Assembly: GCA_947588805.1 (NCBI GenBank)
Contig: CANPYR010000026.1
Span: 1 to 34,349 of the forward strand
Length of the DNA: 34,349 nucleotides
Reading direction: 5' to 3'
DNA from: an uncultured Clostridia bacterium
GTDB taxonomy: Bacteria; Bacillota; Clostridia; Oscillospirales; Ruminococcaceae
Shown piece by piece: positions 1-7,432 of the stretch. Made by a program: the position numbers and the translations under genes. The notes beneath the pieces were generated by a model, which saw only the letters and a program-made list of their open reading frames with translations, searched no databases and was not told the DNA's origin. Numbering within the stretch: the stretch's first letter is position 1; each line of letters begins with the position of its first letter.

Positions 1-224
1 GCGAGCACTATTTCCTGCAAATATATCTCCGAAGTAATAAATTCCGTCAATTCTTCTTCGGTTATAATATTCTCGGTTTCAATATGCTCTGTAACAGTCT
101 GATTATCGGCGTCGGAAATAACGGGAATCGGCGGTGCAGCAGAGCAGCCGGCTATCGTGAACATAATAGCCGCAATCAAAATCAGAGATATTATCCTGCA
201 AATCGGACTTCGTCTTATTATCAT
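1..224 (-). CDS. Lipoprotein, N-terminal part (gene runs off the left edge)
   Basis: Reading the minus strand from an ATG at 224 gives an open frame to the window edge (74 codons, no stop). The start is supported by an AAGGAAGG ribosome binding site six to seven bases upstream and by a good promoter at 288-315. Residues 1-27 form a lipoprotein signal peptide: a basic start (MIIRRS), a hydrophobic stretch, then the lipobox IAGC with the lipidated Cys near residue 27. The mature part begins with Pro/Ala and then becomes very acidic (EENIITEEE-like), as in linkers that hold a domain away from the membrane. No functional domain lies in the visible part, so only 'surface lipoprotein' can be said. 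It is divergent from the yab cluster. Confidence 0.75.
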   Translation of the reverse strand, partial: MIIRRSPICRIISLILIAAIMFTIAGCSAAPPIPVISDADNQTVTEHIETENIITEEELTEFITSEIYLQEIVL

Positions 225-287
225 TTTATCCTTCCTTGTCGGATAATCAAAATCTGCCATATGACAAATTACAATTATTCAGAATAT

Positions 288-315
288 ATTATATCAAATT
301 TCAGCAAAAAGTCAA
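288..315 (-). promoter_or_regulatory. Vegetative (sigma-A type) promoter of the left-edge lipoprotein
   Basis: On the minus strand, TTGACT (310-315) is followed after 16 bases by a perfect TATAAT (288-293). The lipoprotein start codon lies about 65 bases downstream. The match is seen directly; activity is inferred. Confidence 0.65.
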
Positions 316-607
316 TCTGTTTTGGAAAATTTATGCAAGAGAACATCTCGATCGTTTATAATAAAAGCAAAAATAGCAGACAGGGGAATAATATCATTAC
401 TGCTTTTGAAATTTGCTTAGATATTAAAGCGACACTTTAGAAAATGCAGTCGCTATCGCAACTGCATGAGATTATAATGAATGTGAATTCCATTCGGAAC
501 TTCTTTTAATTAGTCAAAGCATATGAAATTGCCATTGGTCATGTTTTATGTGTAAGGTAAGCGTGGGAATGGGCTGCGGGTCTTTAAGTATGGGGAACAC
601 CCCTCCC
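316..607. other. Non-coding stretch upstream of yabP, with two hairpins
   Basis: No supportable gene. A 7-bp stem ATGCAGT (444-450)/ACTGCAT (461-467) is followed on the minus strand by TTTTCT, so it could act as a weak terminator in that direction. A second, two-tier structure spans about 565-619: GGGAA/TTCCC outside, TGCGGG (575-580)/CCCGCA (605-610), and GGGG-AACA-CCCC (592-603) at the tip. The second hairpin overlaps the proposed yabP promoter. Confidence 0.4.
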
Positions 608-636
608 GCATATTTCCCCTCCTCCTCGCGTACATA
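608..636 (+). promoter_or_regulatory. Candidate sigma-E-type promoter of yabP
   Basis: GCATATT (608-614) fits the Bacillus sigma-E -35 consensus KMATATT. After 14 bases CGTACATA (629-636) matches six of eight positions of the -10 consensus CATACAHT. yabP is under mother-cell sigma-E control in B. subtilis, so the match is sensible. The implied transcript start leaves only a very short leader before the ribosome binding site, which weakens the call. Confidence 0.35.
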
Positions 637-654
637 TTATAAAGGGGTGATCCG

Positions 655-930
655 ATGTCCGAAATTCTTAACGCACATCACAGCGCAATTTTAGAGGATA
701 GACAAAATCTTAACCTTTCCGGCGTTACCGACGTGGACAGCTTCGATGAAAACGAGATTTCTCTCTATACGACGCTCGGCGAAATGGTTATAAGGGGAAA
801 GGCCCTTCACGTAAACGCTATGAACGTCGATACGGGCGATATGCAGATCGACGGAGATATCCGCTCGATCGTCTACGGCGATAAGGACAGAAAGAAAAAG
901 CCGGGATTCTTCGGCAAAATCACAAGATGA
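655..930 (+). CDS. yabP: Spore coat/cortex assembly protein YabP
   Basis: A 91-residue protein of the YabP/YqfC family, small beta-rich proteins made in the mother cell and needed in B. subtilis for normal spore formation. The family pattern is visible: an N-terminal 'NLSGVTDVDSFDE' stretch, 'LYTTLGEMVIRGKALHV', then 'DVDTGD'-type turns and a closing 'GDIRSIVYGD' before a basic Lys/Arg tail. The ATG is preceded by AAAGGGGTGA with good spacing. The stop overlaps the yabQ start (ATGA at 927-930), so the two genes are translationally coupled. The neighbours yabQ, divIC and yabR reproduce the B. subtilis order, which supports the assignment. Confidence 0.9.
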   Translation: MSEILNAHHSAILEDRQNLNLSGVTDVDSFDENEISLYTTLGEMVIRGKALHVNAMNVDTGDMQIDGDIRSIVYGDKDRKKKPGFFGKITR

Positions 931-1397
931 GCCGCGCGGAGGTCTATGCCGAACACTTTTTCGGCGTTTCGCTCGAGCTTCGGCTTCTTCTTGGCGCGAT
1001 TGTCCTCGGCGCTTTCTTGGGAGCTCTGTACGATATCCTCCGCGCGCTTCGGCTCAGCGTTCGTCACGGCGGCGCTGCGGTGTTTTTTGAAGACGTGGGA
1101 TTTACGGTCGTATTCTTCGGCGCGTTCTATATCTTCTGCACCTCCCTCTGCCGCGGAGAACTCAGATTTTTTGTCCTGGCAGGTATGACGGCGGGATTTT
1201 TGATCTATCTTGTCACCCTCGGACGGATAGTGGTGAAGCTTGTCGGCGCAGCGGTTGAATATGTAAAAAAATTATTCACAATATTGGGCAGAATGCTCAA
1301 AAAATTTGCCGGGATTTTGTTGGGAACGCCGTATTTTAGGAAAAAGGACAAAAATTTTAGGGAAAATCCTTGCCAGAACTCTGAATATGATGTATAA
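927..1397 (+). CDS. yabQ: Spore cortex biosynthesis membrane protein YabQ
   Basis: A 156-residue integral membrane protein of the YabQ family, needed for spore cortex formation in B. subtilis, where it sits in the membranes around the forespore. Several hydrophobic segments are seen at about residues 16-38, 55-75 and 80-100. The short motif 'GAFLGALYDILRALR' in the first helix and 'FFEDVGF' before the second are typical of the family. The C-terminal third is amphipathic and basic. It starts at the ATG overlapping the yabP stop. Its last codons contain the promoter for divIC, so the downstream gene can be expressed apart from the sporulation pair. Confidence 0.88.
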   Translation: MSRAEVYAEHFFGVSLELRLLLGAIVLGAFLGALYDILRALRLSVRHGGAAVFFEDVGFTVVFFGAFYIFCTSLCRGELRFFVLAGMTAGFLIYLVTLGRIVVKLVGAAVEYVKKLFTILGRMLKKFAGILLGTPYFRKKDKNFRENPCQNSEYDV

Positions 1398-1398
1398 T
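1370..1398 (+). promoter_or_regulatory. Sigma-A promoter of divIC inside the 3' end of yabQ
   Basis: TTGCCA (1370-1375), a 17-base spacer, then a perfect TATAAT (1393-1398) that overlaps the yabQ stop codon. It lies about 50 bases before the divIC start. This would separate vegetative expression of divIC-yabR from sporulation expression of yabPQ. Confidence 0.7.
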
Positions 1399-1446
1399 AA
1401 AGCTGTATTGTAACGTCAGTTTAAGAACCGGAGGAGGCGTAAAGCT

Positions 1447-1743
1447 TTGGAACCTAAAAAGAGGAGAAGATCGCATCTTGGCGATCTTGTTAAGCTTACG
1501 CTCTTCGTGCTCGTTTTGGTGTACGCGGTCGGGCTTATAATCCAGACCCAGGCGGATATCGCGGAGCAGAGGATGCAGATAGAAAAGCTCCGCGAGGAGA
1601 TAACCGAGACGCGTCAGGCAAACGACGAGTACCAAAGGATCTTAAAGACCAACGACGAGGACGAGTATATGTTCACGGTCGCGGTCGAGAAGCTCGGGTA
1701 TGCGTATCCGAGGGAGAGAAGATTCTACGCGAAGTCAAAATAA
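1447..1743 (+). CDS. divIC: Septum formation initiator family protein (DivIC/FtsB type)
   Basis: A 98-residue bitopic membrane protein with the DivIC/FtsB layout: a short basic cytoplasmic start (KKRRRSH), one transmembrane helix at about residues 13-33, a coiled coil of heptads (about 35-68, rich in Gln/Glu/Leu), and a small C-terminal part ending 'VAVEKLGYAYPRER', the conserved family signature. It acts in the divisome, bridging FtsL and DivIB/FtsQ. The start is TTG at 1447, chosen because GGAGGAGG (1430-1437) sits nine bases upstream and no better start is in frame. Its place between yabQ and yabR is the B. subtilis order. Confidence 0.88.
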   Translation: MEPKKRRRSHLGDLVKLTLFVLVLVYAVGLIIQTQADIAEQRMQIEKLREEITETRQANDEYQRILKTNDEDEYMFTVAVEKLGYAYPRERRFYAKSK

Positions 1744-1836
1744 CGCTTTGCAATACTGACGGCAATACGGTTTCAGATCAGCAAGGCAATCTCAAGGCAA
1801 TTTTTTACCGGGCAAAGGAAAAGGAAAACACAGCAC

Positions 1837-2355
1837 ATGCAGTTGGAAGTCGGAACGATTTTAGAGGGAAAGATCACAGGAGTGCTTAAATTCGGCGCGT
1901 TCGTCGATTTAGGCGAAGGAAAGTCGGGAATGGTCCACATTTCCGAGGTAGCGCAGAGCTATGTAAACGACATACACGAATTCTGCTCCGAAGGCCAGAC
2001 CGTGAAGGTCAAGATCATCGGGATAGCGGAGGACGGGAAAATCAGTCTGTCGATGAAGCGCGCGGAGGAGAGACCGCAGAGAAACGCTCAGCCGCAAAGG
2101 CATGACAGACAGCGCGCGGAAGCGGCGGCGATGAAGGACAAGGAAGAAGCTCCGAGACCTCAGCGCCACGTTCAGAAAAAGCCGGTGAAGAAGGAAGTTT
2201 TCTCGCCGGAGGACTACGAATACGCATACGAGCCGAGGTCCAAGGTAACGGACGCCGGCTTTGAAGATATGCTGTCCAAGTTCAAAATGTCGAGCGAGGA
2301 CAGGATGAGCGGCCTTAAAACCGTTGACGTAAAGAAGCGGGGAAGGCGCAAGTAG
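1837..2355 (+). CDS. yabR: S1-domain RNA-binding protein (YabR type)
   Basis: A 172-residue protein with an N-terminal S1 OB-fold at residues 1-72. The S1 signatures 'VGTILEGKITGVLKFGAFVD', 'GKSGMVHISEVA' and 'VKVKIIGIAEDGKISLSMK' are all present. The rest is a low-complexity tail of Arg, Gln, Glu, Lys and Pro, ending in a basic cluster (KKRGRRK). The S1 fold binds single-stranded RNA; the family is related to YabR and the general stress protein GSP13, which associate with ribosomes. The ribosome binding site is an AAGGAA ten bases upstream of the ATG. The gap to divIC is 93 bases and holds three GGCAAT copies but no clear terminator. Confidence 0.82.
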   Translation: MQLEVGTILEGKITGVLKFGAFVDLGEGKSGMVHISEVAQSYVNDIHEFCSEGQTVKVKIIGIAEDGKISLSMKRAEERPQRNAQPQRHDRQRAEAAAMKDKEEAPRPQRHVQKKPVKKEVFSPEDYEYAYEPRSKVTDAGFEDMLSKFKMSSEDRMSGLKTVDVKKRGRRK

Positions 2356-2361
2356 ACAGAC

Positions 2362-2470
2362 AGAAATCAGAGGTCAGAGATCAGAGCGGAAGCGCGTGAT
2401 TTTTGGCGCGGACGGGACTTTAGGCGAAGCCTCTGATATCTGAAAGTCTGAAATCTGAAATCTGATTTCT
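2362..2470. repeat. Foldback element A with 7-bp-period arms
   Basis: Just after the yabR stop. The left arm repeats a TCAGARR-type unit every seven bases; the right arm repeats TCTGAAA-type units every seven or eight bases, in inverted orientation. The outermost 10 bp are perfectly inverted: AGAAATCAGA at 2362-2371 and TCTGATTTCT at 2461-2470. The centre contains a small AGGC-GAA-GCCT hairpin (about 2422-2431). A related element lies at 5715-5875. The origin is unknown; it could serve as a transcript end or RNA-processing hairpin. Confidence 0.6.
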
Positions 2471-2517
2471 AATCGAGGCTCCCTTAAGCGGGGGGCTTTG
2501 TGTTTCGGGAGGTATTT

Positions 2518-3216
2518 ATGCGCAGAGCGGCTTTGGCAATGCTTATTGCCGTGATATTTCTGAGCGGGTGCGGAGCGCAGAAAACCGTCCCGGGCGAGGA
2601 TCTGGTACTTGCGGCGCGGGAGCGGTATACCTCGCTTGATTCCGCAAAAGTTGAGATATCAAACGAAAAGACCGGCGAGACGGAGCAGACGTTTATCTTC
2701 AAGTACGACGAAAAGGATATAATGATATACTCCTACGTCGGGAAATCCGACGGGATATATCTTGCGCAGTACAATAACGGCCGGGAGCAGTTCACCAACG
2801 ACAACGGAAACATCTCCGCGCTTTCGGTCACGGACCGCGAATTCACAGCATACTCTCGCGACGTGAAATATCCTATGGCCGACGAGGGACTTATACTATT
2901 TTATAAGGCGGGGATAATCCCGGAAAAATCATATGTCCGGGAAGCTGTACTGCTTGATCACCCCAACGCCGTTGAGGTGCATCACGAGTACGACGTTTCA
3001 AAAGTAGCTTCGCAGTACTCCGGAGAGGGCGAGCTGACGGCTTTCTCGACCGACTTTTTATTCGAGAACGACGGAACGCTGATGTGTTTTTACGAAAATA
3101 CCGAGATCTCAAACGGCGGCGAAACCGAGAGCTATAGATATTTCATAGATATTTCGGATATAAATTCCGTCGAAAAGGTGGAAAATGTTGTGGATATTTC
3201 CGGGCTTGGGGACTAA
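2518..3216 (+). CDS. Lipoprotein of unknown function
   Basis: A 232-residue predicted lipoprotein. The signal peptide is MRRAALAMLIAVIFLSGCG with lipobox LSGC and the lipidated Cys at residue 18. The start at 2518 is preferred over a GTG at 2500 because GGGAGG (2507-2512) is well placed for it and because it gives a normal signal peptide. The mature part (about 214 residues) has alternating hydrophobic strands and reads like a LolA/LppX-type beta fold ('EISNEKTGETEQTFIFKY', 'DGIYLAQYNNG'), but this is an impression only. I do not recognise a named family. It lies alone between foldback element A and the S10 promoter. Confidence 0.78.
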   Translation: MRRAALAMLIAVIFLSGCGAQKTVPGEDLVLAARERYTSLDSAKVEISNEKTGETEQTFIFKYDEKDIMIYSYVGKSDGIYLAQYNNGREQFTNDNGNISALSVTDREFTAYSRDVKYPMADEGLILFYKAGIIPEKSYVREAVLLDHPNAVEVHHEYDVSKVASQYSGEGELTAFSTDFLFENDGTLMCFYENTEISNGGETESYRYFIDISDINSVEKVENVVDISGLGD

Positions 3217-3296
3217 AGGTTGTGGCTTTGGGGATTTTATACAAAATTCAGCTTAAAAATTGTAAAAAGTTCTACAGGAAAATTTCTGCATAACTC

Positions 3297-3326
3297 TTGA
3301 CTAAAACCGGGTTATAGTGTTATATT
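3297..3326 (+). promoter_or_regulatory. Main promoter of the S10-spc-alpha super-operon
   Basis: TTGACT (3297-3302), an 18-base spacer, and TATATT (3321-3326). It lies about 370 bases before rpsJ, downstream of the lipoprotein stop, and is the only clear promoter seen before rpsJ. Confidence 0.65.
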
Positions 3327-3329
3327 ATA

Positions 3330-3697
3330 CGTTGCGTGACTGCGACAGATATGCGATGAAGCTGAAGGTTGCTGCCGAGAAAAAGGGCAGGTAATTTCAG
3401 CCGAGTATGTCCGATTTTAAACCGGGCGACTGTAATAACTGACACCGGCTTGAGTTTTTATTAAAAAAAGAAGGCGCGATCTTGCGAACGGCGAGATAAA
3501 AAAGCCGCTGGCGCCTAAAAAACGAAAGCCAGACACAGATCCTGTGTGAGTTTTTGGTCTTCCGAAAAGCGATAAGTTTTTCGGTATTTTTTATGGGGTC
3601 AAAAAGAAACACACGGAAGCGTGTTGGGATACAGAAAAATCCGCGGAGTACTGCGGATAAGCCCCCAGAAAATGCAAAATTATAAGGAGGCAGTTAA
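3330..3697 (+). promoter_or_regulatory. Structured 5' leader of the S10 operon
   Basis: A gene-free transcribed leader with a string of hairpins. GCTGAA (3361-3366)/TTCAGC (3396-3401) encloses CTGCC (3372-3376)/GGCAG (3386-3390). AGGCGC (3472-3477)/GCGCCT (3511-3516) encloses CGGC (3489-3492)/GCCG (3504-3507). ACACAG (3533-3538)/CTGTGT (3542-3547) follows, then a terminator-like hairpin (separate entry), ACACG-GAAG-CGTGT (3611-3624), and ATCCGC (3639-3644)/GCGGAT (3653-3658). In E. coli a comparable leader lets L4 repress its own operon by attenuation and translational control. Whether this leader uses L4 or another ligand is unknown. Confidence 0.6.
3562..3592 (+). terminator. Attenuator-like intrinsic terminator in the S10 leader
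   Basis: CCGAAAA (3562-3568) pairs with TTTTCGG (3578-3584), followed by TATTTTTTAT. This is the shape of a rho-independent terminator, placed about 105 bases before rpsJ and downstream of the promoter, so it would act as an attenuator rather than as the end of another gene. Confidence 0.5.
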
Positions 3698-4012
3698 ATG
3701 GCAGTCAATGAAAAAATCAGAATCAAGATCAAGGGCTACGAGCACTCGAACGTAGACGCGGCGGCGGCTAAGATCGTCGAAGCCGCAAAGAGAAGCGGCG
3801 CTAAGGTCTCCGGACCGGTCCCGCTGCCGACAGAGAAGGAAGTCGTAACTATTCTCCGCGCGGTCTTTAAGTATAAGGACAGCCGCGAACAGTTTGAACT
3901 GAGAACTCATAAGAGACTCATCGACGTTCTTCATCCCACCAACGATACCACCGCAGCTCTTCAGAATCTTGAACTCCCCGCCGGCGTAGATATTGTGATG
4001 GAGATCAAGTAA
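3698..4012 (+). CDS. rpsJ: 30S ribosomal protein S10 (NusE)
   Basis: 104 residues, the family's normal length. S10 sits in the head of the 30S subunit and, as NusE, also joins NusB in antitermination complexes. The conserved start '[22 protein letters not shown]' region ([10 protein letters not shown] visible at residues 7-16) and the motif '[13 protein letters not shown]' near residue 70 identify it. AAGGAGG precedes the ATG at good spacing. It is the first gene of the super-operon, directly after the structured leader. Confidence 0.97.
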   Translation: MAVNEKIRIKIKGYEHSNVDAAAAKIVEAAKRSGAKVSGPVPLPTEKEVVTILRAVFKYKDSREQFELRTHKRLIDVLHPTNDTTAALQNLELPAGVDIVMEIK

Positions 4013-4107
4013 TCTCCCAAAGAAACCGATATTTTGGGTTTCCAAACAATAATGTCCGGGGTCAAGTCGGTTGGACCGACCAATAACCGTATAGGAGGAA
4101 AATTAAA
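4013..4107 (+). other. rpsJ-rplC spacer with two short hairpins
   Basis: GAAACC (4022-4027)/GGTTTC (4037-4042) and GTCGGT (4066-4071)/ACCGAC (4075-4080) lie in this spacer; neither is followed by a T-run. They may stabilise or direct processing of the mRNA; no promoter is seen. Confidence 0.4.
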
Positions 4108-4743
4108 ATGCAAAAAGGAATCATCGGAAAGAAGATCGGTATGACTCAGATCTTCACCGAGACCGGCAAGGTCGTTCCGGTTTCGGTAATCGAAGCGGGC
4201 CCCTGCGTAGTCGTCCAGAAGAAGACCGCCGAAAACGACGGGTACGAAGCCGTACAGTTAGGCTTCGGAGACGCTACCGCAAAGAGCCTTAAAAAGCCCC
4301 TTACAGGCCACTTCAAGAAGGCCGACGTAGCCCTCAAGAAGCACCTCAAGGAATTCAGACTCGACGATATATCTTCTCTTAACGTCGGAGATCTCGTCAA
4401 GGCTGATACCTTCGCCGTCGGAGACATAGTCGACGTCAGCGGAACTTCAAAGGGTAAGGGATTTGCCGGCACCATCAAGCGCTGGAACAATCACAGATTA
4501 AAGGAGACGCACGGTACCGGCCCGGTACACCGTCACGCCGGCTCCATGGGCGCTTGCTCGTCTCCGTCAAGGATCTTCAAGGGTAAGGGGATGCCGGGAC
4601 ACCTCGGCGCCGAGAAGGTTACTATTCTTAACCTTGAGGTCGTTAAGGTAGACGCAGAGAATAACCTTATCGCTGTAAAGGGAGCTATCCCCGGTCCTAA
4701 GAACGGCATAGTTACCGTAAGAGACAGCGTTAAGAAGGCTTAG
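4108..4743 (+). CDS. rplC: 50S ribosomal protein L3
   Basis: 211 residues, normal for bacterial L3, an early assembly protein of the 50S subunit near the peptidyl transferase centre. The conserved start '[13 protein letters not shown]', the central '[13 protein letters not shown]' and the loop '[20 protein letters not shown]' region (read as [14 protein letters not shown]) are all seen. AGGAGG is placed before the ATG. Spacing to rplD is 17 bases. Confidence 0.97.
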   Translation: MQKGIIGKKIGMTQIFTETGKVVPVSVIEAGPCVVVQKKTAENDGYEAVQLGFGDATAKSLKKPLTGHFKKADVALKKHLKEFRLDDISSLNVGDLVKADTFAVGDIVDVSGTSKGKGFAGTIKRWNNHRLKETHGTGPVHRHAGSMGACSSPSRIFKGKGMPGHLGAEKVTILNLEVVKVDAENNLIAVKGAIPGPKNGIVTVRDSVKKA

Positions 4744-4760
4744 TGGAAGGAGGATAACAT

Positions 4761-5417
4761 ATGTCTAAGATTTCCGTACTTGACGTCAAGGGCAATAAGG
4801 TATCCGACGCCGAGCTCAATGATGCTATCTGGGGAATAGAACCCAACGTCCCTGTAATGCACGCGGTGGTAGTGAATTACCTCGCGAATCAGAGACAGGG
4901 AACACAGTCCACTCTCACGAGAACCGAGGTTTCCGGCGGCGGCAGAAAGCCCTGGAGACAGAAGGGCACCGGCCATGCAAGACAGGGCTCGACTCGCTCT
5001 CCTCAGTGGACTCACGGCGGCGTAGCGTTAGGCCCGAAGCCGAGAAGCTACCGCTACACCGTAAACAAGAAGGTAAGAAGACTCGCGATGAAGTCCGCGC
5101 TTTCTTCTAAGCTCTTGGGCGACGACGTTATCGTTATCGATAACATCGGATTCGACAGCGTTAAGACCAAGAACGTCGCGGAGATGCTCAAGGCCGTGGG
5201 CGCGGAGGGCAAGGCCCTTATCGTTAAGTCGCTCTTTGAGGACGCTGACGGCTATACGGTCGAGAAGGCCGATACCGTTTTGGTGAAGAGCGCAAGAAAC
5301 ATCCCGGGAGTAAAGACTTCTACCGTAAATAATCTTAATGTGTACGACGTCCTTAACAGCGATAAGCTTATCGTATCGCAGGACGCAGTCGCTAAGATCG
5401 AGGAGGTATATTGCTAA
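4761..5417 (+). CDS. rplD: 50S ribosomal protein L4
   Basis: 218 residues. L4 binds 23S rRNA, and its long basic loop reaches the peptide exit tunnel; that loop is clear here ('GGGRKPWRQKGTGHARQG', about residues 56-73). In E. coli L4 is the autoregulator of the S10 operon, which is relevant to the structured leader at 3330-3697. AAGGAGG lies before the ATG. The stop (TAA, 5415-5417) overlaps the rplW start codon, implying coupled translation. Confidence 0.96.
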   Translation: MSKISVLDVKGNKVSDAELNDAIWGIEPNVPVMHAVVVNYLANQRQGTQSTLTRTEVSGGGRKPWRQKGTGHARQGSTRSPQWTHGGVALGPKPRSYRYTVNKKVRRLAMKSALSSKLLGDDVIVIDNIGFDSVKTKNVAEMLKAVGAEGKALIVKSLFEDADGYTVEKADTVLVKSARNIPGVKTSTVNNLNVYDVLNSDKLIVSQDAVAKIEEVYC

Positions 5418-5713
5418 TGGTAAAGACCGCTCATGATATTATTATCAAGCCAGTTATCACCGAAGCTTCTATGGACGCTTTAAGAAACGGCAAGTACACC
5501 TTCAGAGTCATGAAGACCGCCAACAAGCACGAGATCAAGGCCGCAGTCGAAAGAGCGTTCGGCGTTAAGGTCGAAAAGGTAAATACCGTCTCTGTGAGAG
5601 GAAAGACTCGCAGAATGGGAAGATACGAGGGAACCACTCCCGCGTGGAAAAAGGCGATCGTAACGCTCGCAAAGGGCTCAAAGACCATTTCCTTCTTCGA
5701 CGGAATGATCTGA
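5417..5713 (+). CDS. rplW: 50S ribosomal protein L23
   Basis: 98 residues with the L23 pattern 'HDIIIKPVITEASM' at the start, 'VEKAFGVKVEKVNT'-type centre (here VERAFGVKVEKVNT) and the 'GKTRRMGRYEG' loop. L23 lies at the tunnel exit and is the dock for trigger factor and SRP. The ATG at 5417 is chosen over an in-frame TTG at 5411 because AGGAGGT (5401-5407) is then nine bases away rather than three. It shares its first base with the rplD stop. Confidence 0.95.
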   Translation: MVKTAHDIIIKPVITEASMDALRNGKYTFRVMKTANKHEIKAAVERAFGVKVEKVNTVSVRGKTRRMGRYEGTTPAWKKAIVTLAKGSKTISFFDGMI

Positions 5714-5714
5714 T

Positions 5715-5876
5715 TAGAAGATAGAGGATAGAAGACGGAAGACAGAACGCTTTGAGACGGTTTTCATATGACTTTTGCTTTCCCGCGATTTTGAAATCCG
5801 CGAAGGAAAGGACAGATCAAGGCATTAAAACCGGTTCTGATCTCTAATCCTCTGACATTCTAACCTCTGATATGGG
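5715..5876. repeat. Foldback element B inside the S10 operon
   Basis: The 207-base gap between rplW and rplB is unusual for this operon. The left arm has GAYAGAA-type units at a 7-bp period (GATAGAG, GATAGAA, GACGGAA, GACAGAA). The right arm has TTCTGAT/CTCTAAT-type units in inverted orientation. Inside, CGGTTTT (about 5758-5764) pairs with AAAACCG (about 5826-5832), then CTTTCC with GGAAAG, and finally a CGCG-ATTT/AAAT-CGCG tip, making a long hairpin. It ends next to GGGAG-TAGG-CTCCC (5874-5887). It is related to element A at 2362-2470. Confidence 0.6.
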
Positions 5877-5920
5877 AGTAGGCTCCCGATAAACCTATAA
5901 TCTTTAAGGAGAGATAACCT

Positions 5921-6754
5921 ATGGCTATAAAAAGCTACAAGCCGACTACGAACGGACGCCGCGGAATGACGGTAACGGACTACAGCGTTCTTTCAAAGGT
6001 CGAGCCTGAGAAGAGCCTTCTTGAACCTTTGAAGAAGACCTCGGGCAGAAACAGCTACGGCAGGATCACCGTCCGTCATCACGGCGGCGGCGAGAGAAGA
6101 AAATACCGCGTTATCGATTTCAAGAGAAACAAGCTTGATATGAACGCCACCGTTCTTACTCTTGAATACGATCCGAACCGCTCCGCGCATATCGCGCTCA
6201 TCCAGTACGAGGACGGCGAGAAGAGATATATCATCGCCCCCAACGGACTCAAGGTCGGAGATACCGTATCCGCGGGCGCCGGCGCCGATATCAGACCCGG
6301 CAACGCGCTTCCGCTTATAAATATCCCGGTCGGTACCTTTATCCACAATATCGAGCTCTATCCCGGCAAGGGCGCTCAGCTTGTGAGAGCTGCCGGAAAT
6401 ATGGCTCAGCTCATGGGCAGAGAGGAAGGAAAGGTTCTTGTACGTCTTCCCTCCGGCGAAATGAGATATATCCCCGCCGATTGCATGGCGACAGTCGGAC
6501 AGGTCGGAAATATCGACCACGAGAACGTCCACATCGGTAAGGCGGGAAGAAAACGTCATATGGGCGTAAGACCTACCGTCAGAGGTTCGGTAATGAACCC
6601 CTGCGATCACCCTCACGGCGGCGGCGAAGGAAAATCGCCGGTTGGACATCCTTCACCTGTCACACCTTGGGGCAAGCCGGCTCTCGGATATAAGACCAGA
6701 GCTAAGAAGAACCGCTCCGATAAGTATATCGTAAAGCGCCGCAACGACAGGTAA
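5921..6754 (+). CDS. rplB: 50S ribosomal protein L2
   Basis: 277 residues, normal for L2, which helps form the peptidyl transferase centre and joins the subunits. Seen are the start '[18 protein letters not shown]', the rRNA-binding '[17 protein letters not shown]' and the near-invariant C-terminal '[17 protein letters not shown]' with its functionally important His. The start is supported by AAGGAGAG. It follows foldback element B, so its mRNA has a long hairpin just upstream. Confidence 0.97.
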   Translation: MAIKSYKPTTNGRRGMTVTDYSVLSKVEPEKSLLEPLKKTSGRNSYGRITVRHHGGGERRKYRVIDFKRNKLDMNATVLTLEYDPNRSAHIALIQYEDGEKRYIIAPNGLKVGDTVSAGAGADIRPGNALPLINIPVGTFIHNIELYPGKGAQLVRAAGNMAQLMGREEGKVLVRLPSGEMRYIPADCMATVGQVGNIDHENVHIGKAGRKRHMGVRPTVRGSVMNPCDHPHGGGEGKSPVGHPSPVTPWGKPALGYKTRAKKNRSDKYIVKRRNDR

Positions 6755-6774
6755 TGAAGGGAGGCAGATGAAAA

Positions 6775-7056
6775 ATGGGTAGAAGTGTTAAGAAAGGGCC
6801 TTTTGTACAGGAATCACTCTACAAGAAGGTCATCGCTATGAACGAATCGGGAGAGAAGAAGGCCGTTAAGACATGGAGCCGCGCCTCCGTAATCTTCCCT
6901 GACTTTGTTGGTCATACATTTGCCGTCCACGACGGACGTAAGCATATTCCGGTATATGTTACCGAGGATATGGTAGGACACCGGCTCGGAGAGTTCGCTC
7001 CCACCAGAACGTTCAAGGGTCACGCCGGCTCCAAGACGTCCAATAACGGTAAATAG
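6775..7056 (+). CDS. rpsS: 30S ribosomal protein S19
   Basis: 93 residues. S19 forms a complex with S13 in the 30S head and contacts the A and P site region. The invariant N-terminal '[10 protein letters not shown]', the central '[20 protein letters not shown]' segment ([14 protein letters not shown]) and '[19 protein letters not shown]' are present. The ATG follows GGGAGGCAG. It is 20 bases after rplB and 20 bases before rplV. Confidence 0.97.
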   Translation: MGRSVKKGPFVQESLYKKVIAMNESGEKKAVKTWSRASVIFPDFVGHTFAVHDGRKHIPVYVTEDMVGHRLGEFAPTRTFKGHAGSKTSNNGK

Positions 7057-7076
7057 GCCGAAAGGAGGAAACTTAA

Positions 7077-7412
7077 ATGGAAGCAAAGGCAATACTCAGG
7101 AATGCGCGTATTGCTCCCCGTAAGGTCGGGATCGTTCTCGATCTTATAAGAGGAAAGGATCTTGAAACAGCGCTCGCCATCTTAAAGCATACTCCCAAGT
7201 CGGCGTGCGAATATCTTGTCAAGCTCGTGAACTCGGCCGCTGCAAACGCTGAGCATAACTTCAATATGGATAAGAACAGTCTCTATGTCTCCGAGTGCTA
7301 CGTCTGCCCCGGACCGACTATAAAGAGATACCAGGCAAGAGCTAAGGGCAGCGGAGCAAGGATCCTTAAGAGAACGTCTCATGTCACGGTCGTTCTCAAG
7401 GAAAAGGAATAA
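7077..7412 (+). CDS. rplV: 50S ribosomal protein L22
   Basis: 111 residues. L22 lines the peptide exit tunnel with its extended beta-hairpin, the site of erythromycin-resistance changes in other species. The conserved '[18 protein letters not shown]' start, the middle '[12 protein letters not shown]' and the hairpin '[21 protein letters not shown]' region ([16 protein letters not shown]) are seen. AAAGGAGG precedes the ATG. It is part of a tight string of genes with about 20-base spacers. Confidence 0.96.
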   Translation: MEAKAILRNARIAPRKVGIVLDLIRGKDLETALAILKHTPKSACEYLVKLVNSAAANAEHNFNMDKNSLYVSECYVCPGPTIKRYQARAKGSGARILKRTSHVTVVLKEKE

Positions 7413-7432
7413 GTCGTCAAAGGAGGTAAACT

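Noticed and set aside
84-440. Plus-strand frame of 118 codons at the left edge
   Set aside because: It lies antisense to the lipoprotein start, has no ribosome binding site and reads as low-complexity Asn/Arg/Tyr sequence. The minus-strand lipoprotein with lipobox, binding site and promoter explains the region.
5993-6649. Minus-strand frame of 218 codons opposite rplB
   Set aside because: Shadow of the highly conserved L2 gene; no ribosome binding site and no recognisable domain.
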